Below are positions 12,401 to 23,952 of a stretch of DNA of 64,000 nucleotides, piece by piece. This DNA is from Callaeas wilsoni. Lineage: Eukaryota; Chordata; Aves; Passeriformes; Callaeidae. The position numbers were made by a program, and so were the translations under genes. The stretch spans positions 62,001 through 126,000 of the forward strand of contig VWPU01017455.1 of NCBI GenBank assembly GCA_013398955.1, read 5' to 3'. Numbering within the stretch: position 1 is the stretch's first letter; every line of letters starts with the position of its first letter. The notes under the pieces were generated by a model. The model saw nothing but the letters and a program-made list of their open reading frames with translations. It was not told where the DNA came from and searched no databases.

Positions 12401-15400
12401 AAAGAGCTGTAAACCTTTGTTTGAATTCTGAAATGCAAGCAGTGTTTTGCTGTAGTGGGTGAGCAGTGCAGCCTGTCCAGCAGCCATGGAACATGGGAGA
12501 CCCAGGTTTAAAGATTGTCTATTGTGAGGTTATTAATGCAGGTCTCCTCCTCGCCAAAATCTCCAGGAAGAGTTGAGAAGTTCACAGCTGAGACAATGCT
12601 CATTCTTAGTACAATCATTTTAGAGGCTTGTCTATTAAGTGTTAAATATGCCAAGAGCTTCGCTTTATGTTTTTGAGTTAGTTCAGCTAATTTTAATTCT
12701 TCAGTTATTCTATTTGTCACTGTGCTCTTGTTGCAATTTACAAATATGGCTACTGCCACACCTCTTCTCCAGGTAGATGGAAGATCCTGTTCAAGTAAGA
12801 GCAGGATGAAAAGCCTCATGAAGTACAGAAAGTATTTCAGGGAATGGTCTGGATTGGCAGATGGTGCTCATGTTCATATGCTAGTAAGGAATATAAGTCC
12901 TCAGGTTGTGTTTGAGTTACTGAATTACTGGCAGTTCTGTTTTGTGAAGAAAACCCCAAGCCTCTAATCTCTTGCCATCATTGTAAGAGGAAGGATTAGC
13001 TATTACATGGTAGCTAAATTCCAACTAGTTTATACACACACTTCCATCTAATTATTCTAATTACTGTAGCAATGCTCATTTCCTGAGCTATTGTTCTGTG
13101 CAATGTTTCACAGCTGGCAGGTTCCACTCCAGAGATGTCTGCATTTGACCGTGGGGTAAAACATTTCTGTTCTGATCACTGCTTCTCCAGGGATGAGGCT
13201 GTGACCTTTCTTGCATTTAACAGTAAACTCACTTTCTTACACCTAGCCGTTGAGTATCTGCTGTAGAATGATATCTGACTCCATATGCTGTGTTTCACCC
13301 TGAAGGTGATTGGTGTACATACTGACTCCTGACTTGGGGGTTTTTTTGTTTGTTTTAATTTCACTGCAGGCTGGAAGTCCAACCTCTATCTCTGCCCCTC
13401 ATAGCCTGTCTCGGACTTCTGTTACACCATCCAACCAGGACATCTGCAGGTAAAGTGTGCCATTTGCATGGCTACAGTGAGGCTCAGGCGAGGTTCAAAT
13501 TAAGGAAAAACAAAACTGAAAAAGCATGTTTATGGGGAAGTAAGCAATGCGGGGTTCCCACATGAAGTATCCCATTTGTTTGACTCGACTGCTGTCTAAC
13601 ACTGCTTTGTTAAATCCCACTGACTGGCCCCGCTATGTTTGCCATTCCCACACTAGCTGTAATTCTCATTTCTTCACTTTTAATTATACATGTTCTCTCT
13701 TTTAATTGTTTTTTTTACTTTCTGTGCTTTTATTCCACTGTTCTGCATGCAGTTCCAGTGCAGTGTTTTCTGAGTGTTGTCATCACAGTCCAGTGCAGTC
13801 TGCTGTTGTCTTGAAAAATCCGCACTGCCAGAGCCCTCTGACACCAGGGGTCACTGTGACAGTAATCTGTCAGGACACGTTACTTGCAGCAAAGAGAAAC
13901 TCCCGTGGGCAGGATCGGGGCCAGGCGCTCAGGTCTGCTAAGAATGTAAAGTCCACTCGCACTCTGAAATTCTCCAAGTCCCTCAATGATGTGGACCAGA
14001 AGGCACAGAGCACCAGCGAGTGCTTTGATTATGTGGAGCGAACACGCTCAGAAGGCAAACTAACCCCGAGTCAAGAGCAGTGCTTAAGGATTAACAAATT
14101 TCATCTTAAAGAGAGGAAACCGCTGAATCTCAGGCCTCTTTCTTTTAGCAACTCTAAGCACTCCTATATCCCTTCCCTTTCCAACTACTCGAGTGCATCG
14201 GGAGGAGCAGACAACCACAGCGCTGTACATATCCCCCTGCTGGAGGACAAGGTGGACCATGACACCTCGAGGAGCAAAAAACTGTTGCGTTACCTTTTTT
14301 CCTTCTCCCACACTTCCAGCATCAGCAGCCTACATAAATTTCATGAACTGGAGAGCTATTCCAGTCACTTCCAAGCTGACAAATCCTCCAGCATGCTGGT
14401 GGAAAGCACGGACTTCTGCTCTGATGATATGGGAGACGATGACGTCTTTGAGGACAGCACCTCAGTGAAACTCAAAACAAAAGAGCAGCGGGCACCGCTC
14501 TGTTCAGTTGAGAAGGACAGTGACCTTGACTGCCCTTCTCCCCTCTCAGAAAAGTTACCCCCTCTCTCCCCTGTCTCCACATCGGGGGATACCTGCAGGT
14601 TGGTTTACCAGAGAACCACCTACCTTTGAACCCTCCCATGTGCAGTGATGACTGTTTTGCTTTCCCCTGCTTTTGTGCTGTTTCTGTCTCTCCTTTTACC
14701 CTGTCACCTTGCTAATATAGTATGTGTGATTTGAAGCATGCAGCCTTCTCTCTGCTGTCCTGCACCCCTCTGATGCACTTAACAAGGCTACTAAGCAAAA
14801 TCATTTCCTTTGGAGTCAAATAAATTCTCTTAAAATTTGTTTCAGGTTTGAGGTTCTGAGATGGTATTTTTCTCTTATCAGTGCCCAAACTGGGAATACT
14901 GTGAAAGACTCGGCTACACATCATAAAGGTCAAGCTGAACATGTCTTAGCTTTTAATGAGCAATATGTTGTCCTGACAGCACTGCTGGTTTGGTCAGAGG
15001 GTGGGAGTCGAGAGGAAAACAGACTACTTGAAAATTGCTTCTGAGATCAGATCAATATAGCTTTAGATTTTTTTTTCCCCTCAGTTTGTATTCCACCACA
15101 TTTTTTTATTTGTTACGGGCTTCCTGGATGCCTTGGTCAAAGAGGATCTGAGTGCTAGCTGTTAGTTGTAGGCCTGTGTGATGTCCATAGTGTGACATCC
15201 AAAAATAATGCGTGTCCTTATTCCAACTACAGAGGATTAATCGTGTGCACAGGTGGTGGGAACAACAAGATCTGGATTGTCTTCATGGTGACTTGTCTGC
15301 AGGTCTGCCCCATCCCACCTCCAAAATGTGGTTGAGGAGCAAGAAGCATCAAGTATAGGAGCAAATGTCCATTCCCTCTACCTAGCATTTTATTATCCTA

Positions 15401-18400
15401 GTCTTTCTCCTCCTTAACAGCACTTCCTAAAGCTGGCTTTGTTTTTACTTGCCAATATTATTTGATTTCCCCCCTCATTACCACCATATCTAGTTCTGTA
15501 CTGGCTTATCATCAACAGGATGCTGTTGTAATCCACCCACTCCTTCATTTCCACTTGCCAGCTATCAGCAAGGTCACAAGAGGCAAGATGCTACACATCA
15601 GTAAGAGATTTCAGTAACAGGGATGGCAGCAGGCCAGAATGTACTTCACATACGCTTAGTAACTTGTATTCATTCCCTGAGCTCCTCACCATCCCCCTTT
15701 CAATTCATGACCTCTTCCACATGGTTAGAAGGACTTCACAATGCTTGATGCTACCCAAGGGTTGTGTATAAATTGAATCTGGAAATCAAATGTCAGCAGC
15801 TGGTAGTAACACTTTATCAGATGTCTTTGCTGTTTGCACAATGAGGCTGTGAGGAAAACAGGGAATTTTGCAGAGCCGATGCTTCCTTCGCAACTCTTGC
15901 AAAGGAGGAGTTGGAGAAGCAAAACCATTTAGAGTAAGTGTGTTTTGAGGTTCAGATTCAGTGCTGTAGTTTTGCACTGTGAATCTGTCTCTTAGCAATT
16001 TGCATTGGAATTATCACTTGTGTAAAATCCAGGCTGTCTAAATTAGTTGTTCATGATCCTGGGGTGGACTGTTTCACCATTGGTTTTGGAATTTTGTTTT
16101 ATCTTCTATTTCAGACCGTAGTACATGAGTAGCTGTACCTTTCTGTGCATATTTTGTCTTGGGAAGTGCTGTCTGATCTGTTTAAATGCTATTTGCAGTT
16201 AAGTGCTATTGGTCTGGGTGAAATGTTGTCATTTCTTGCTCCATTTTTTCTTTCAGGTACTGCATTTCTGTCAGACTCTGTGCGTGTGCCTCATCTGTGA
16301 GAAAGCAGCTGTCTAGTTAGCTGTGTCTGTGCTTAATTATTTTGTGCCTGTGTATGTGCTTGTGCAGCAATGGAGTTGTTTAGTTTTAGCTCCTTTGTGG
16401 AACACATTCCTTTGATTTATATGTCTCGGGATCCTCAGTGAACATCCATGTGTGATCACAGATATTACATGGCTCTTCCACATCCTTTCTGCTTCCTCTT
16501 CTCCTAATGAGCAGCTTTGCTTCTGATTCAGGATATGTCACTGTGAAGGAGATGACGAGAGCCCTTTGATCACCCCCTGTCACTGTACGGGAAGTCTTCA
16601 TTTTGTGCACCAGGCCTGCCTGCAGCAATGGATCAAGAGCTCGGATACGCGATGCTGTGAGCTGTGCAAGTATGAGTTCATCATGGAGACAAAACTGAAG
16701 CCTTTGAGAAAGGTAGGCACAGGACCTGCTTCCCCAAGGACATGCTTTATTAAACAAAGATCCACTCTGGAGCAGGCTGTGCCCACGAGCCTGCAGCACC
16801 CACCATATATTTATTAACATTTTTGTGGCTCCTTAGTAAGTCTGGTCAGTCTTGTATAGGTGCAAAAATTGACACTCATCCTGGCAAATTCAACATCACT
16901 GGAATCCAGCTCTGATAACAGCTGTTACAGCCCAGCAGCTTTGTGTGTGTAAATGTACATTCATATATATATATGTGCATGCAGCAATCTGATGTTTTTT
17001 CTTTGCAATTAGATTTTAGAGCACAAAACTCTACAGTTATCAACATTTTTTTTAATGTGGAGTTTTGTATTACTGTTACCTGCTTTAGTTTGTGGCTCTA
17101 AGATCCACATGACTTTTAAGTTCTCTTCAAAGTATGAGCATTTCACATTAAATTTACTTTAAATCACACTTCTTGAATGTAATTTAGTTACAATTTGTAG
17201 CTTTTCTTTTCTTTTTAAAGGATCAGACTTATTTAGTGAATATAATACATTGTAAGTAGAAGGTGTTCCCTGTTAAATGTTTTCATTTTTACCTTTTCTT
17301 AGGCTGTGAATGACTAGTTTTAGTACTTTCAGGTTGCTAGAACCTGTATTTTTGTTTCATAGAAAAGTATCTTTCATAAATCTGATGACTTAAGGTATAG
17401 GTACTAAGACCAGTTTTGTGCTTCTGTCCTCGTTTTGTTCTCCCATATCCTCCGAGCTTTCAATGTCAATTGTCCTTACGTCAGGCTTTTGAGATGGAAG
17501 TCACTGGTATTCTTAGCACAGACAAATCTTGCCATATCTGCCAAAGTGGAAGAGGTTAATAACAATAACCTCAGTCTGGAACTAGAATAAATGAGAAACA
17601 TTAAATTCAGTTATGATGAGCCTAAATTGTGTAGGGTGAGAAGTTTGGACTGCAGCTATCCAAAAACTGTTAGGAGAACTTGTCCAGTTCCTGAAAGTGA
17701 CTCCTAACAGAAAATAGAGCAGATTTCAAACCCTTCTTGCTTTTTCAGAGAGAGGTACTGTCTGCAAAGTGTATAGCTTAGCATGTCCAGTGGATAGGAT
17801 GTCCTTTGCTTATGACTGTGGTGGATCATTGCCTTCTAAAAACTGCAGGTTTTGGCTTGGTAGCCCCTTGGCACAGAGTGTAATTGTTTCTGAACTGCAG
17901 TATTGGTCATCATAAGCTCTGTTGCCTGCTCAGACAATATTCTGCACGGCCCAACCATAGGGCAGGAAAGAAATTACTCTAGATAATCCAAAGAAGGAAG
18001 AGTTGCTAGAGTTGTCAGTTGACTGCTGCTTTTTTTCTGTGCTCACTCTGCCTGAAGTGGGTGGGAAACATTTCCTGAATATTTGTGCCCTGTGAAAAAA
18101 AAAAGTGTTGTGCACCTTCAGATATGAGTCACTCAACATCATTAGTTATATCTGAACAGGTCATCTGTGGGAAGCAGACGAGTTGCCAGAAGGTAGGGAT
18201 AGAGCCATAAATAGGAGTTTACCTCTCAAATACATCTAAGAGTCCTTTTAGAGGTTCAGCTGCACCAAAAAGATAAGATGCCTCTATATCTTCAGCTCAG
18301 CCATTATGGTAGCCTTTCAGTCAGGAGAAAACAGTCTGGAACTGGTGAATATCAGGATGGGACAAATAATAGGGCTTCTGCTTGTCTGTAGGGTAGAAAT

Positions 18401-21400
18401 GGAATTAAACTTCCTTTGCATCTTAAGGTTGTATTGCAGCATTGGGCTGTTCAAACACTAAGTTACTAAGGGAAGAGGGTGAGAACAAAATGTGGCATGG
18501 CTCAAATAAAGATGAGGGTAGACAAGAGAGATGCTCCATTTTAAAATTTCAATGAAAAAAATAGACATTAAATCTCAATTTTCTGCTGATGTTTTTATTT
18601 GGTTTAACAGCACTTGAAAAGTCCAGAACTGCTGACTATTTTACGTGGGAAATGCCACATGCTGTGTCATCGGAATAATGCAGCAGGGACCTACAGATTT
18701 GAGTTTCCTCTCTGGACTAGTGTGCAATTTGCAGAATATTTTTTCTTTTACTTTGCAGTCATCTCTCTTGAAGCAGTGAGGTGGTGCAAGCTGGTTTTGT
18801 GACTGTGGAGCCAGCAGTTCACAGGAGGTATTGTCCATCAGAGGAGCCCAAGCTGTGGAACAGAAAAGAGAACTATAAATTAGTCAAAACACAGGTCCTC
18901 CTGGCTCTGTAAAAGCATTTGCAAATAGATTTAACATGGTTGCTTTTTGGCAAAATAATTTGATTAATTTTTACTTTCTATCAAAAGGCAGCACCTTTGT
19001 ATAGATGTGAAAGCAATTTTCTGTTTAAAACACAACATGCAAAGGGAATGTTTTGTCCAGTCTTTTTCTAAAATGATTGACAAAATACAGCTTTTTAGTA
19101 CAACACAAGTCTAGCATGTCATTCCTGGAAGTATTCAATTCTTGTGCCATGATGAAGTTTGGATGCCCACATAACTGGAAATGTGGCTTGGACTGGACAG
19201 AGAGATGAGTTTTTTGGCAGCACAGAGATGATCGCAAAGTCTCTGTCTCGTGTTTCAACCATTCTTGTATTTGTGGCAGTGGAAGCAATAATTCAACATA
19301 ATGGATGATTTCAATCGTACCATTCAGGTCATCCTCACCCCCTTCCACATTATGCCTACTTTTTAAAGTCCTCTTGTTCTACAAATTCTAGGAGACATCA
19401 AATGCACCTTTGTATGCATGAGATATTTATGTGTCCCGGCATATATTTTGTGAAAGTGGGAGAAAAGCCCATCATAACTCTATTCCAGGCAGATATGCTG
19501 AGGGATGTGTGTCCTACATGCAAAAACTTTCATCATATATGTAGGGGAAATTACAGACATGAAATTTAAAACACAGCTTCTGGGTGTCTCAGGCATGTCT
19601 GGCATATTAGAAGCATTTCTAATAATTGTCTCAGTTCCTAGTATCTTTCTGAAATTACATTGGCCTGATTTTGTGGTTTTGTTTTGGGCTATATAAGCAT
19701 TATTGATAGATGCAGGTCTGGGGATTTAATTTTTTGCATCCTCTTGCTTAGAAAAGCTGTCACCCCCGTTCTACTGTATATTCTTAGGGCATATGTATTT
19801 AAGTGCACTTGAAACACTGAAAATAAAGTATGAGTGTCAGTGCTATAAGTGGTGTTAAATATATGTGAAGACTGCATGAAACCCCTAGAGACAGGAGGTG
19901 AGAGCTCAGCAGCCGTGGGACTCTGAGAGCTCACCATGAGGTGGCTTTACACACCCTGCTCAGTTGAATCCTGTGCCACTTCCATCGTTCTATTGAATGC
20001 CTCCCCGAGCAAGGGTACCCACTCCTCCCTGTGATGCTCAGCTGCAGCTGTGGGTACCTGCTGTCCGGTGGGGAACACAGGAAGGAGCAGCACTGCTCAG
20101 GCCCCTCCGTGCTGGAGCTGCCCCTGGGTCAGCAGGGTGTGATGGCATTGGGCTGAGGCACCAGTGGCAGCTGGGCACTGAGTCCCCTCCGGCACCAGGA
20201 TGGCTCCTGTCGCTGCAGGGTGAGCTCCCAGCCATTGCACACATGCTGGGACCAAAGCAGTGATGCCATCTGACTCGTAAAATCCTTGTTAGGAGGAAAC
20301 TGGTCTCCTGCCTGGTTTTTGTTCTTATCAATGTTCTTTTTTCATACTCTCTAGTAACTACAATAAACTCCTAATCTCTTGCTCTGCTTCTGGGTTTCTT
20401 GCCAGTGGGAGAAGCTGCAGATGACAGCCAGCGAGAGGAGGAAGATCATGTGCTCTGTAACATTCCATATCATTGCCATCACCTGCGTTGTGTGGTCTCT
20501 CTATGTCCTGATAGACAGGACTGCTGAAGAGATTAAACAGGGACAAACTACCGGTATGTTACTTGCTTAGCTCCTCACTTACTCTTGGAATAATTATTTA
20601 TCTTGATTGAAGAGAGGATGTGGAACATAAGTGTGCGGGTAATGTTTATACTTAAACTAGTCAGCTTTACCCTGGGGTTGAGTTGGTTTATAAGCATAGT
20701 TCTAAAATTATGTAGTTAAATCAGTAAATTAACCGGTGAATTAATCTGTGGGTGCTTTGTAAATCTATTTTAGGTCAATAGTTTGCACTTGTGAAATGCA
20801 GGGATATGAGAGCTAATCCACTGTAGCCAGACACAAAGTTGCACTGCCTCAGCCAATTTAGGTCTAAATTTGCAGATAAGGATGTAAGCATTCATTTGCT
20901 GCTATGACTGCCTTTAAACTGGGCAAAACTGGAACAGTTTTAAAAAAGAGAAGAAGTAAGAGGAACCTAAATTCAAATCTTTGAGGTGAATCAACAGGGT
21001 TTTCTTTCCACCCAGTCGTCTGTGGGGTGGGTTAATCATCAGTGAGAGCCATGTTAGGCTGGAAAAAGTTTTATGAGTGAGTGCACTTGAAGCATAAGAA
21101 ATTCGAGTTGAATGTTTGGACTCTAGTTTGCACAACTGGGATAAGATGCATTGCAATTCATGTAGCAGCTGCCACCACAGTGCACAGGTATCTTAACTTC
21201 TTGAATAGAAGGTTTTCTTTAGTATGTCAGCAGTGAACTTACCAAGCTGAAATGTGTTTACTCAGGTATGATGGGCTGCAGATTTGCAGCTGTCACAGAA
21301 CTGTTCCTCAGGCAGCTGAGCCTGGAGGTGGGGATAGAATGGATGGAAGCTGTTAGAAGGCAAGCTGTCCTTGCTTACAGAGCTCTGCATGCCAGCTAGA

Positions 21401-23269
21401 CATGCAGGAGGAAAATGTTTTGCTGGTGATTGAACAGTGTCCTTTGGGGAGGTATTTGAGCATTAATAAACCTGCAAATCCGCAGAGCTGTTACAGTCTC
21501 TTCAGAGCAGAATCAGTTGAAATTAAAAAGTTACCCTCTCATTTCTCATTTAGGCTGTAGTTGGATTGTTCACTACTTCAGTCAGGAAGCTGCTTTCAGA
21601 GAAATCTCTTAGTTTCTGTTCCATCCAACCCCATTTCTTCCATGAACAGTGAACATTATTGGCCTTTCAGTGTAAGGTTTCCATATGATAATGAAAAAGA
21701 TAGGCTTTCAAAGATTTATCGTCTCCAGGTTATTTTAACCTGTAAACATATTAGATGAACATAACTAGGAGGAATGGTGTGAATATTTGGTACACGTTAT
21801 AGTGCTTTCTTTGCTCCTTTCATTTGGATTCTAAATCCAGGGAGTACTGTAATGACCTGGGGGATGCAGAGTGTGTGTGTGGATATATATTCATGTCCAC
21901 ACAGGGGCAAGCACATGCTGTCACTGCATACAGACAGCATCAGACAGCTCAGCTGTGAATCAGAGGGTCACATACGAATCACAGGTGGGATTTCATCAGT
22001 AGTAGGGCTGCAATGCCCTTTGTATTTTGGGACTAAAATATTTTCATTCCTCCCACACTACAGTGGGTTTCCAAAAACACCAGCCTGAATCTTGGTTAAA
22101 ACTTTGAAGAATTGGAAAGATACGATTTTATTCACTGAAAAACCTGATAATGGGTGATTCAGCATAGTTTCATATCCATCTTGTGATGGCACTTATTTTA
22201 AAGGGGCTGGGTGAATACAGGACCTATGTAAGCAGAATATGTATAAAATGAATAGTTTTTATTTTAAAAGTGGTTGATAGAAGTGTAATAAGATCCACTG
22301 TCTAAATGTTCAAGCTGGACAAATTTGGGAAGAGTGATGGTGGCAATTTTTAAGGACAGAGGGTAAGCTTGGAATGCTTCAGCATCTCCAGCACTTGCAG
22401 TTTTGTATCAGAGGAGATGCTCTAGTTCAGACACAAGTTACTAGGTGTGATGCAGACAAAATTTTCTTGTCTGCATAACAAACATGTCAACTTATATGGT
22501 AACAATCATTCCTTTATGTCTCCATGTACTGTGTGATCACAGAGTGGAACAGACTTGTTGGGTCACTGAGTTGAGTCTGCTGTGAAGAGGAAACCATGCC
22601 ATAGAATCCCTTTCATAATTCGATCCAGTCTTTGTTTAAAAACAGGTGTAAAAGGACCTAAGCATATTACTGGTGGTTGCCTTGACTTTGCAATTGTACT
22701 GCATCAAGGCTCAGACACAGAAAATCAGTTGTTTTGGGTTATTCTCTGGTGGAGAAGAATGTGATATGTGAAACAGAAGTCTGTGTGTTTGACTTGAAGG
22801 GGGAAAAAAAAGCCAAACAGGAAAAATCTCAGAATAAGAATAGTTTGCATGACCCAAACTCTGTGACAGTTTCCTTACAGTACATTTTTGAAAGATCCAA
22901 TTTAGTCCAGCTGATATTGACTGGGTCATTTTTTTAATTCTTCTTTTTGTTTTCTTTTTTCCAGGTATTCTAGAGTGGCCATTTTGGACTAAGCTGGTAG
23001 TTGTGGCTATTGGTTTCACTGGAGGACTTCTGTTCATGTATGTACAGTGCAAGGTGTACATACAACTCTGGAAGAGACTTAAAGCTTATAACCGAGTAAT
23101 ATATGTACAAAACTGTCCAGAAACTAGCAAAAAGAATATTTTTGAAAAACCTGCACTAATGGAGCCAAACTTAGAAAGTAAAGAAATGTTTGGGGTTCAC
23201 CATTCAGACACAAACTCTTCACATTACACAGAGCCAGAAGACTGTGCTGCAGAAATCCTTCATGTCTGA
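3422..23269 (+). CDS. MARCHF8: MARCHF8, membrane-associated RING-CH E3 ubiquitin ligase (5' end missing, spliced)
   Basis: The product is a RING-CH E3 ligase of endosomes and plasma membrane. In mammals it ubiquitinates MHC class II, CD86, transferrin receptor and other membrane proteins, sending them to lysosomes. The constitutive exons here join at 3422-3472, 13370-13449, 16532-16712, 20406-20553 and 22965-23269, giving 765 nt (254 residues plus stop). Human MARCHF8 has 291 residues, so roughly the first 34 are outside the window. Domains in order: a Ser-rich cytosolic tail (residues 1-40 of the visible part), a C4HC3 RING-CH domain (about 42-93), a transmembrane helix (about 119-140), a short loop, a second helix (about 161-183) and a cytosolic tail with Tyr-based sequences. 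A cassette exon at 13753-14598 adds 282 residues in frame before the RING-CH. Exon phases are consistent throughout. Identity is secure because the RING-CH and both helices match human MARCHF8 almost residue for residue as I recall it. MARCHF1, the nearest paralogue, is the alternative, but the tails favour MARCHF8. Confidence 0.95.
5625..5648. repeat. (GT)12 microsatellite
   Basis: Twelve uninterrupted GT dinucleotides lie inside a MARCHF8 intron. The run is likely to be length-polymorphic. Confidence 0.97.
10103..10350. repeat. Near-perfect 124-bp tandem duplication
   Basis: Two adjacent copies, 10103-10226 and 10227-10350, have a 124-bp period. The one difference I see by eye is C versus T near the start (gcatttc / gtatttc). 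The unit begins ctgcctg and ends gctcctagat. It lies within a MARCHF8 intron. Such high identity suggests a recent duplication or an assembly artefact. Confidence 0.95.
13370..13449 (+). CDS. MARCHF8: MARCHF8 coding exon, tail to first RING-CH cysteine
   Basis: This 80-nt exon has a tttcactgcag acceptor and a gtaaag donor. It encodes 26 codons plus two bases of a split Arg codon. It is rich in Ser/Thr/Pro and ends Asn-Gln-Asp-Ile-Cys-Arg. That Cys is the first zinc ligand of the RING-CH domain. The exon splices either directly to 16532 (short form) or to the cassette exon at 13753 (long form). The 303-bp intron after it holds nothing recognisable. Confidence 0.95.
13753..14598 (+). CDS. MARCHF8: MARCHF8 in-frame cassette exon (long isoform, 282 residues)
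   Basis: The exon is 846 nt (exactly 282 codons), with acceptor ctgcatgcag and donor gttggt. It shares splice phase with the exons on either side, so inclusion keeps the frame. I recall human MARCHF8 isoforms of 291 and 573 residues. That difference is 282, equal to this exon. The encoded segment has no domain I recognise. It is Ser/Lys-rich, with a basic stretch ([16 protein letters not shown]), a strongly acidic cluster ([11 protein letters not shown]) and Pro/Ser-rich ends, and it looks like a disordered cytosolic region with phosphorylation and short-motif potential. It ends Gly-Asp-Thr-Cys-Arg, so the spliced product regains a cysteine at the first RING-CH zinc position. The reading frame is open across the whole exon, which supports coding use. 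Tissue use cannot be told from sequence. Confidence 0.85.
14599..16531 (+). other. MARCHF8: MARCHF8 intron
   Basis: The intron is 1.9 kb, between the cassette exon donor and the RING-CH exon acceptor (ttctgattcag). I see no repeats or other genes. A pyrimidine-rich, acceptor-like site near 16257 has no convincing exon after it. Confidence 0.8.
16532..16712 (+). CDS. MARCHF8: MARCHF8 coding exon, RING-CH domain
   Basis: This 181-nt exon has a ttctgattcag acceptor and a gtaggc donor. It encodes the body of the C4HC3 RING-CH domain, which binds two zincs and recruits the E2. After the Cys supplied by the previous exon come Cys (in ICHC), the Cys-x-Cys pair of PCHC, His and Cys of VHQAC, and the final Cys-x2-Cys of CELC. 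The spacing C-x7-H-x2-C is exact. The conserved Trp of LQQWIKSS, needed for ligase activity in the family, is present. The exon ends just before the first membrane helix. Confidence 0.97.
16713..20405 (+). other. MARCHF8: MARCHF8 intron
   Basis: The intron is 3.7 kb with a gtaggc donor and a tttcttgccag acceptor. A short AT dinucleotide run lies near 16962-16976 and a GC-richer patch at about 20000-20270. I recognise no coding or RNA gene. Confidence 0.8.
20406..20553 (+). CDS. MARCHF8: MARCHF8 coding exon, first transmembrane helix
   Basis: This 148-nt exon has a ttgccag acceptor and a gtatgt donor. It begins [13 protein letters not shown], a basic membrane-proximal stretch. A roughly 22-residue hydrophobic helix ([20 protein letters not shown]) follows, then the polar loop [11 protein letters not shown]. 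It is almost identical to the human exon as I recall it. Confidence 0.97.
20554..22964 (+). other. MARCHF8: MARCHF8 intron
   Basis: The intron is 2.4 kb with a gtatgt donor and a strong polypyrimidine tract and ccag acceptor at 22964. The stretch 22550-22690 vaguely resembles an ancient CR1/L3-type LINE fragment, but I cannot support that by eye. Nothing else is recognised. Confidence 0.7.
22965..23269 (+). CDS. MARCHF8: MARCHF8 last coding exon, second helix and C-terminal tail
   Basis: The coding part of the terminal exon is 305 nt, ending in TGA at 23267-23269. It completes a split Gly codon, then encodes EWPFWTK and a hydrophobic helix with a Gly-Phe-Thr-Gly-Gly core. A basic juxtamembrane stretch and a cytosolic tail of about 70 residues follow. 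Tyr-based sequences (YNRV, YVQN) sit where the family carries endocytic sorting signals. The tail keeps HSDTNSS and TEPED and ends in His-Val, as in mammals. The middle of the tail is the most diverged part. Confidence 0.96.
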
Positions 23270-23946
23270 TTGCTGGGTGGGAGGGGTTTTTCTGTATGTC
23301 CTTGAAGATTTGAATATCATATCATTGTTTACTGCAAACTGCTCTACCTTTTTAAACTCAGCAAACAGCTGAGGGCTGGCGGATGAATTTTTTTACATTT
23401 GTTTTTTTGTTGGAATTTTTAAAGATCCCTTAGGCATATCTGTCAATGTCATCATGGTTGCATACCTCTCAACATTTTGTGTCTCGTACTGGCTGATCAA
23501 AGAGCCACAGGATATTGGGTAGAATGAGCCTTGGATTTGGTATCAAGCAAGCCGCTAGCGAGCTGTCATCAACTTCATGGAGTCTGTTACTTTAGAAGAT
23601 GACTCTTGTGATTCTGGAGGATGTGTAGAGTGGGGTTGGCTGGTTGGTCTGTTCTTTATGTGTGATGAAGGAGGTTGTCCCAGACAGTGAGGGAAATGAG
23701 ATAGAGTCTAATGTACCACTAACACTGCCACTAACATTGTGTCTTAGGCAGCAGGTGTAAAATTTTGCTTTACGTATTGCAATGAGACTTACAAAGCATA
23801 TAGCACTTTTAAAAATCTTTATTTTGTAATATGTATGTCAAATGAGAATGAAACTTGAAAGAATGTGTCATTTTTGAAACATTTCTTCATTCTTTACCCC
23901 ATCTATTCTTCTGGAACATAAACCTCTTGCCTTATGAAAAAAAAAA

Positions 23947-23952
23947 ATTAAA
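23947..23952 (+). terminator. MARCHF8: Possible proximal poly(A) signal (ATTAAA)
   Basis: The ATTAAA hexamer lies in an A-rich tract about 680 bases after the MARCHF8 stop. It could give a shorter transcript. The A-rich context makes the call weak. Confidence 0.25.

Larger units (their letters stand above)
3473..13369 (+). other. MARCHF8: MARCHF8 intron, 9.9 kb
   Basis: This is the longest intron in the window, with a gtatgt donor and a tttcactgcag acceptor. It holds a (GT)12 microsatellite, a near-perfect 124-bp tandem duplication and short AT-rich runs such as 9412-9450. I recognise no other gene. The open frames in it are short, overlap on both strands and resemble no family. Confidence 0.8.

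Noticed and set aside
13706..13752. Upstream ATG in the intron that would give the cassette exon a signal-peptide-like hydrophobic leader
   Set aside because: The hydrophobic residues come from the polypyrimidine tract of the splice acceptor. Splicing from 13449 explains the frame better.
22550..22690. Possible ancient L3/CR1-type LINE fragment
   Set aside because: The resemblance is vague and would need a profile search to support.
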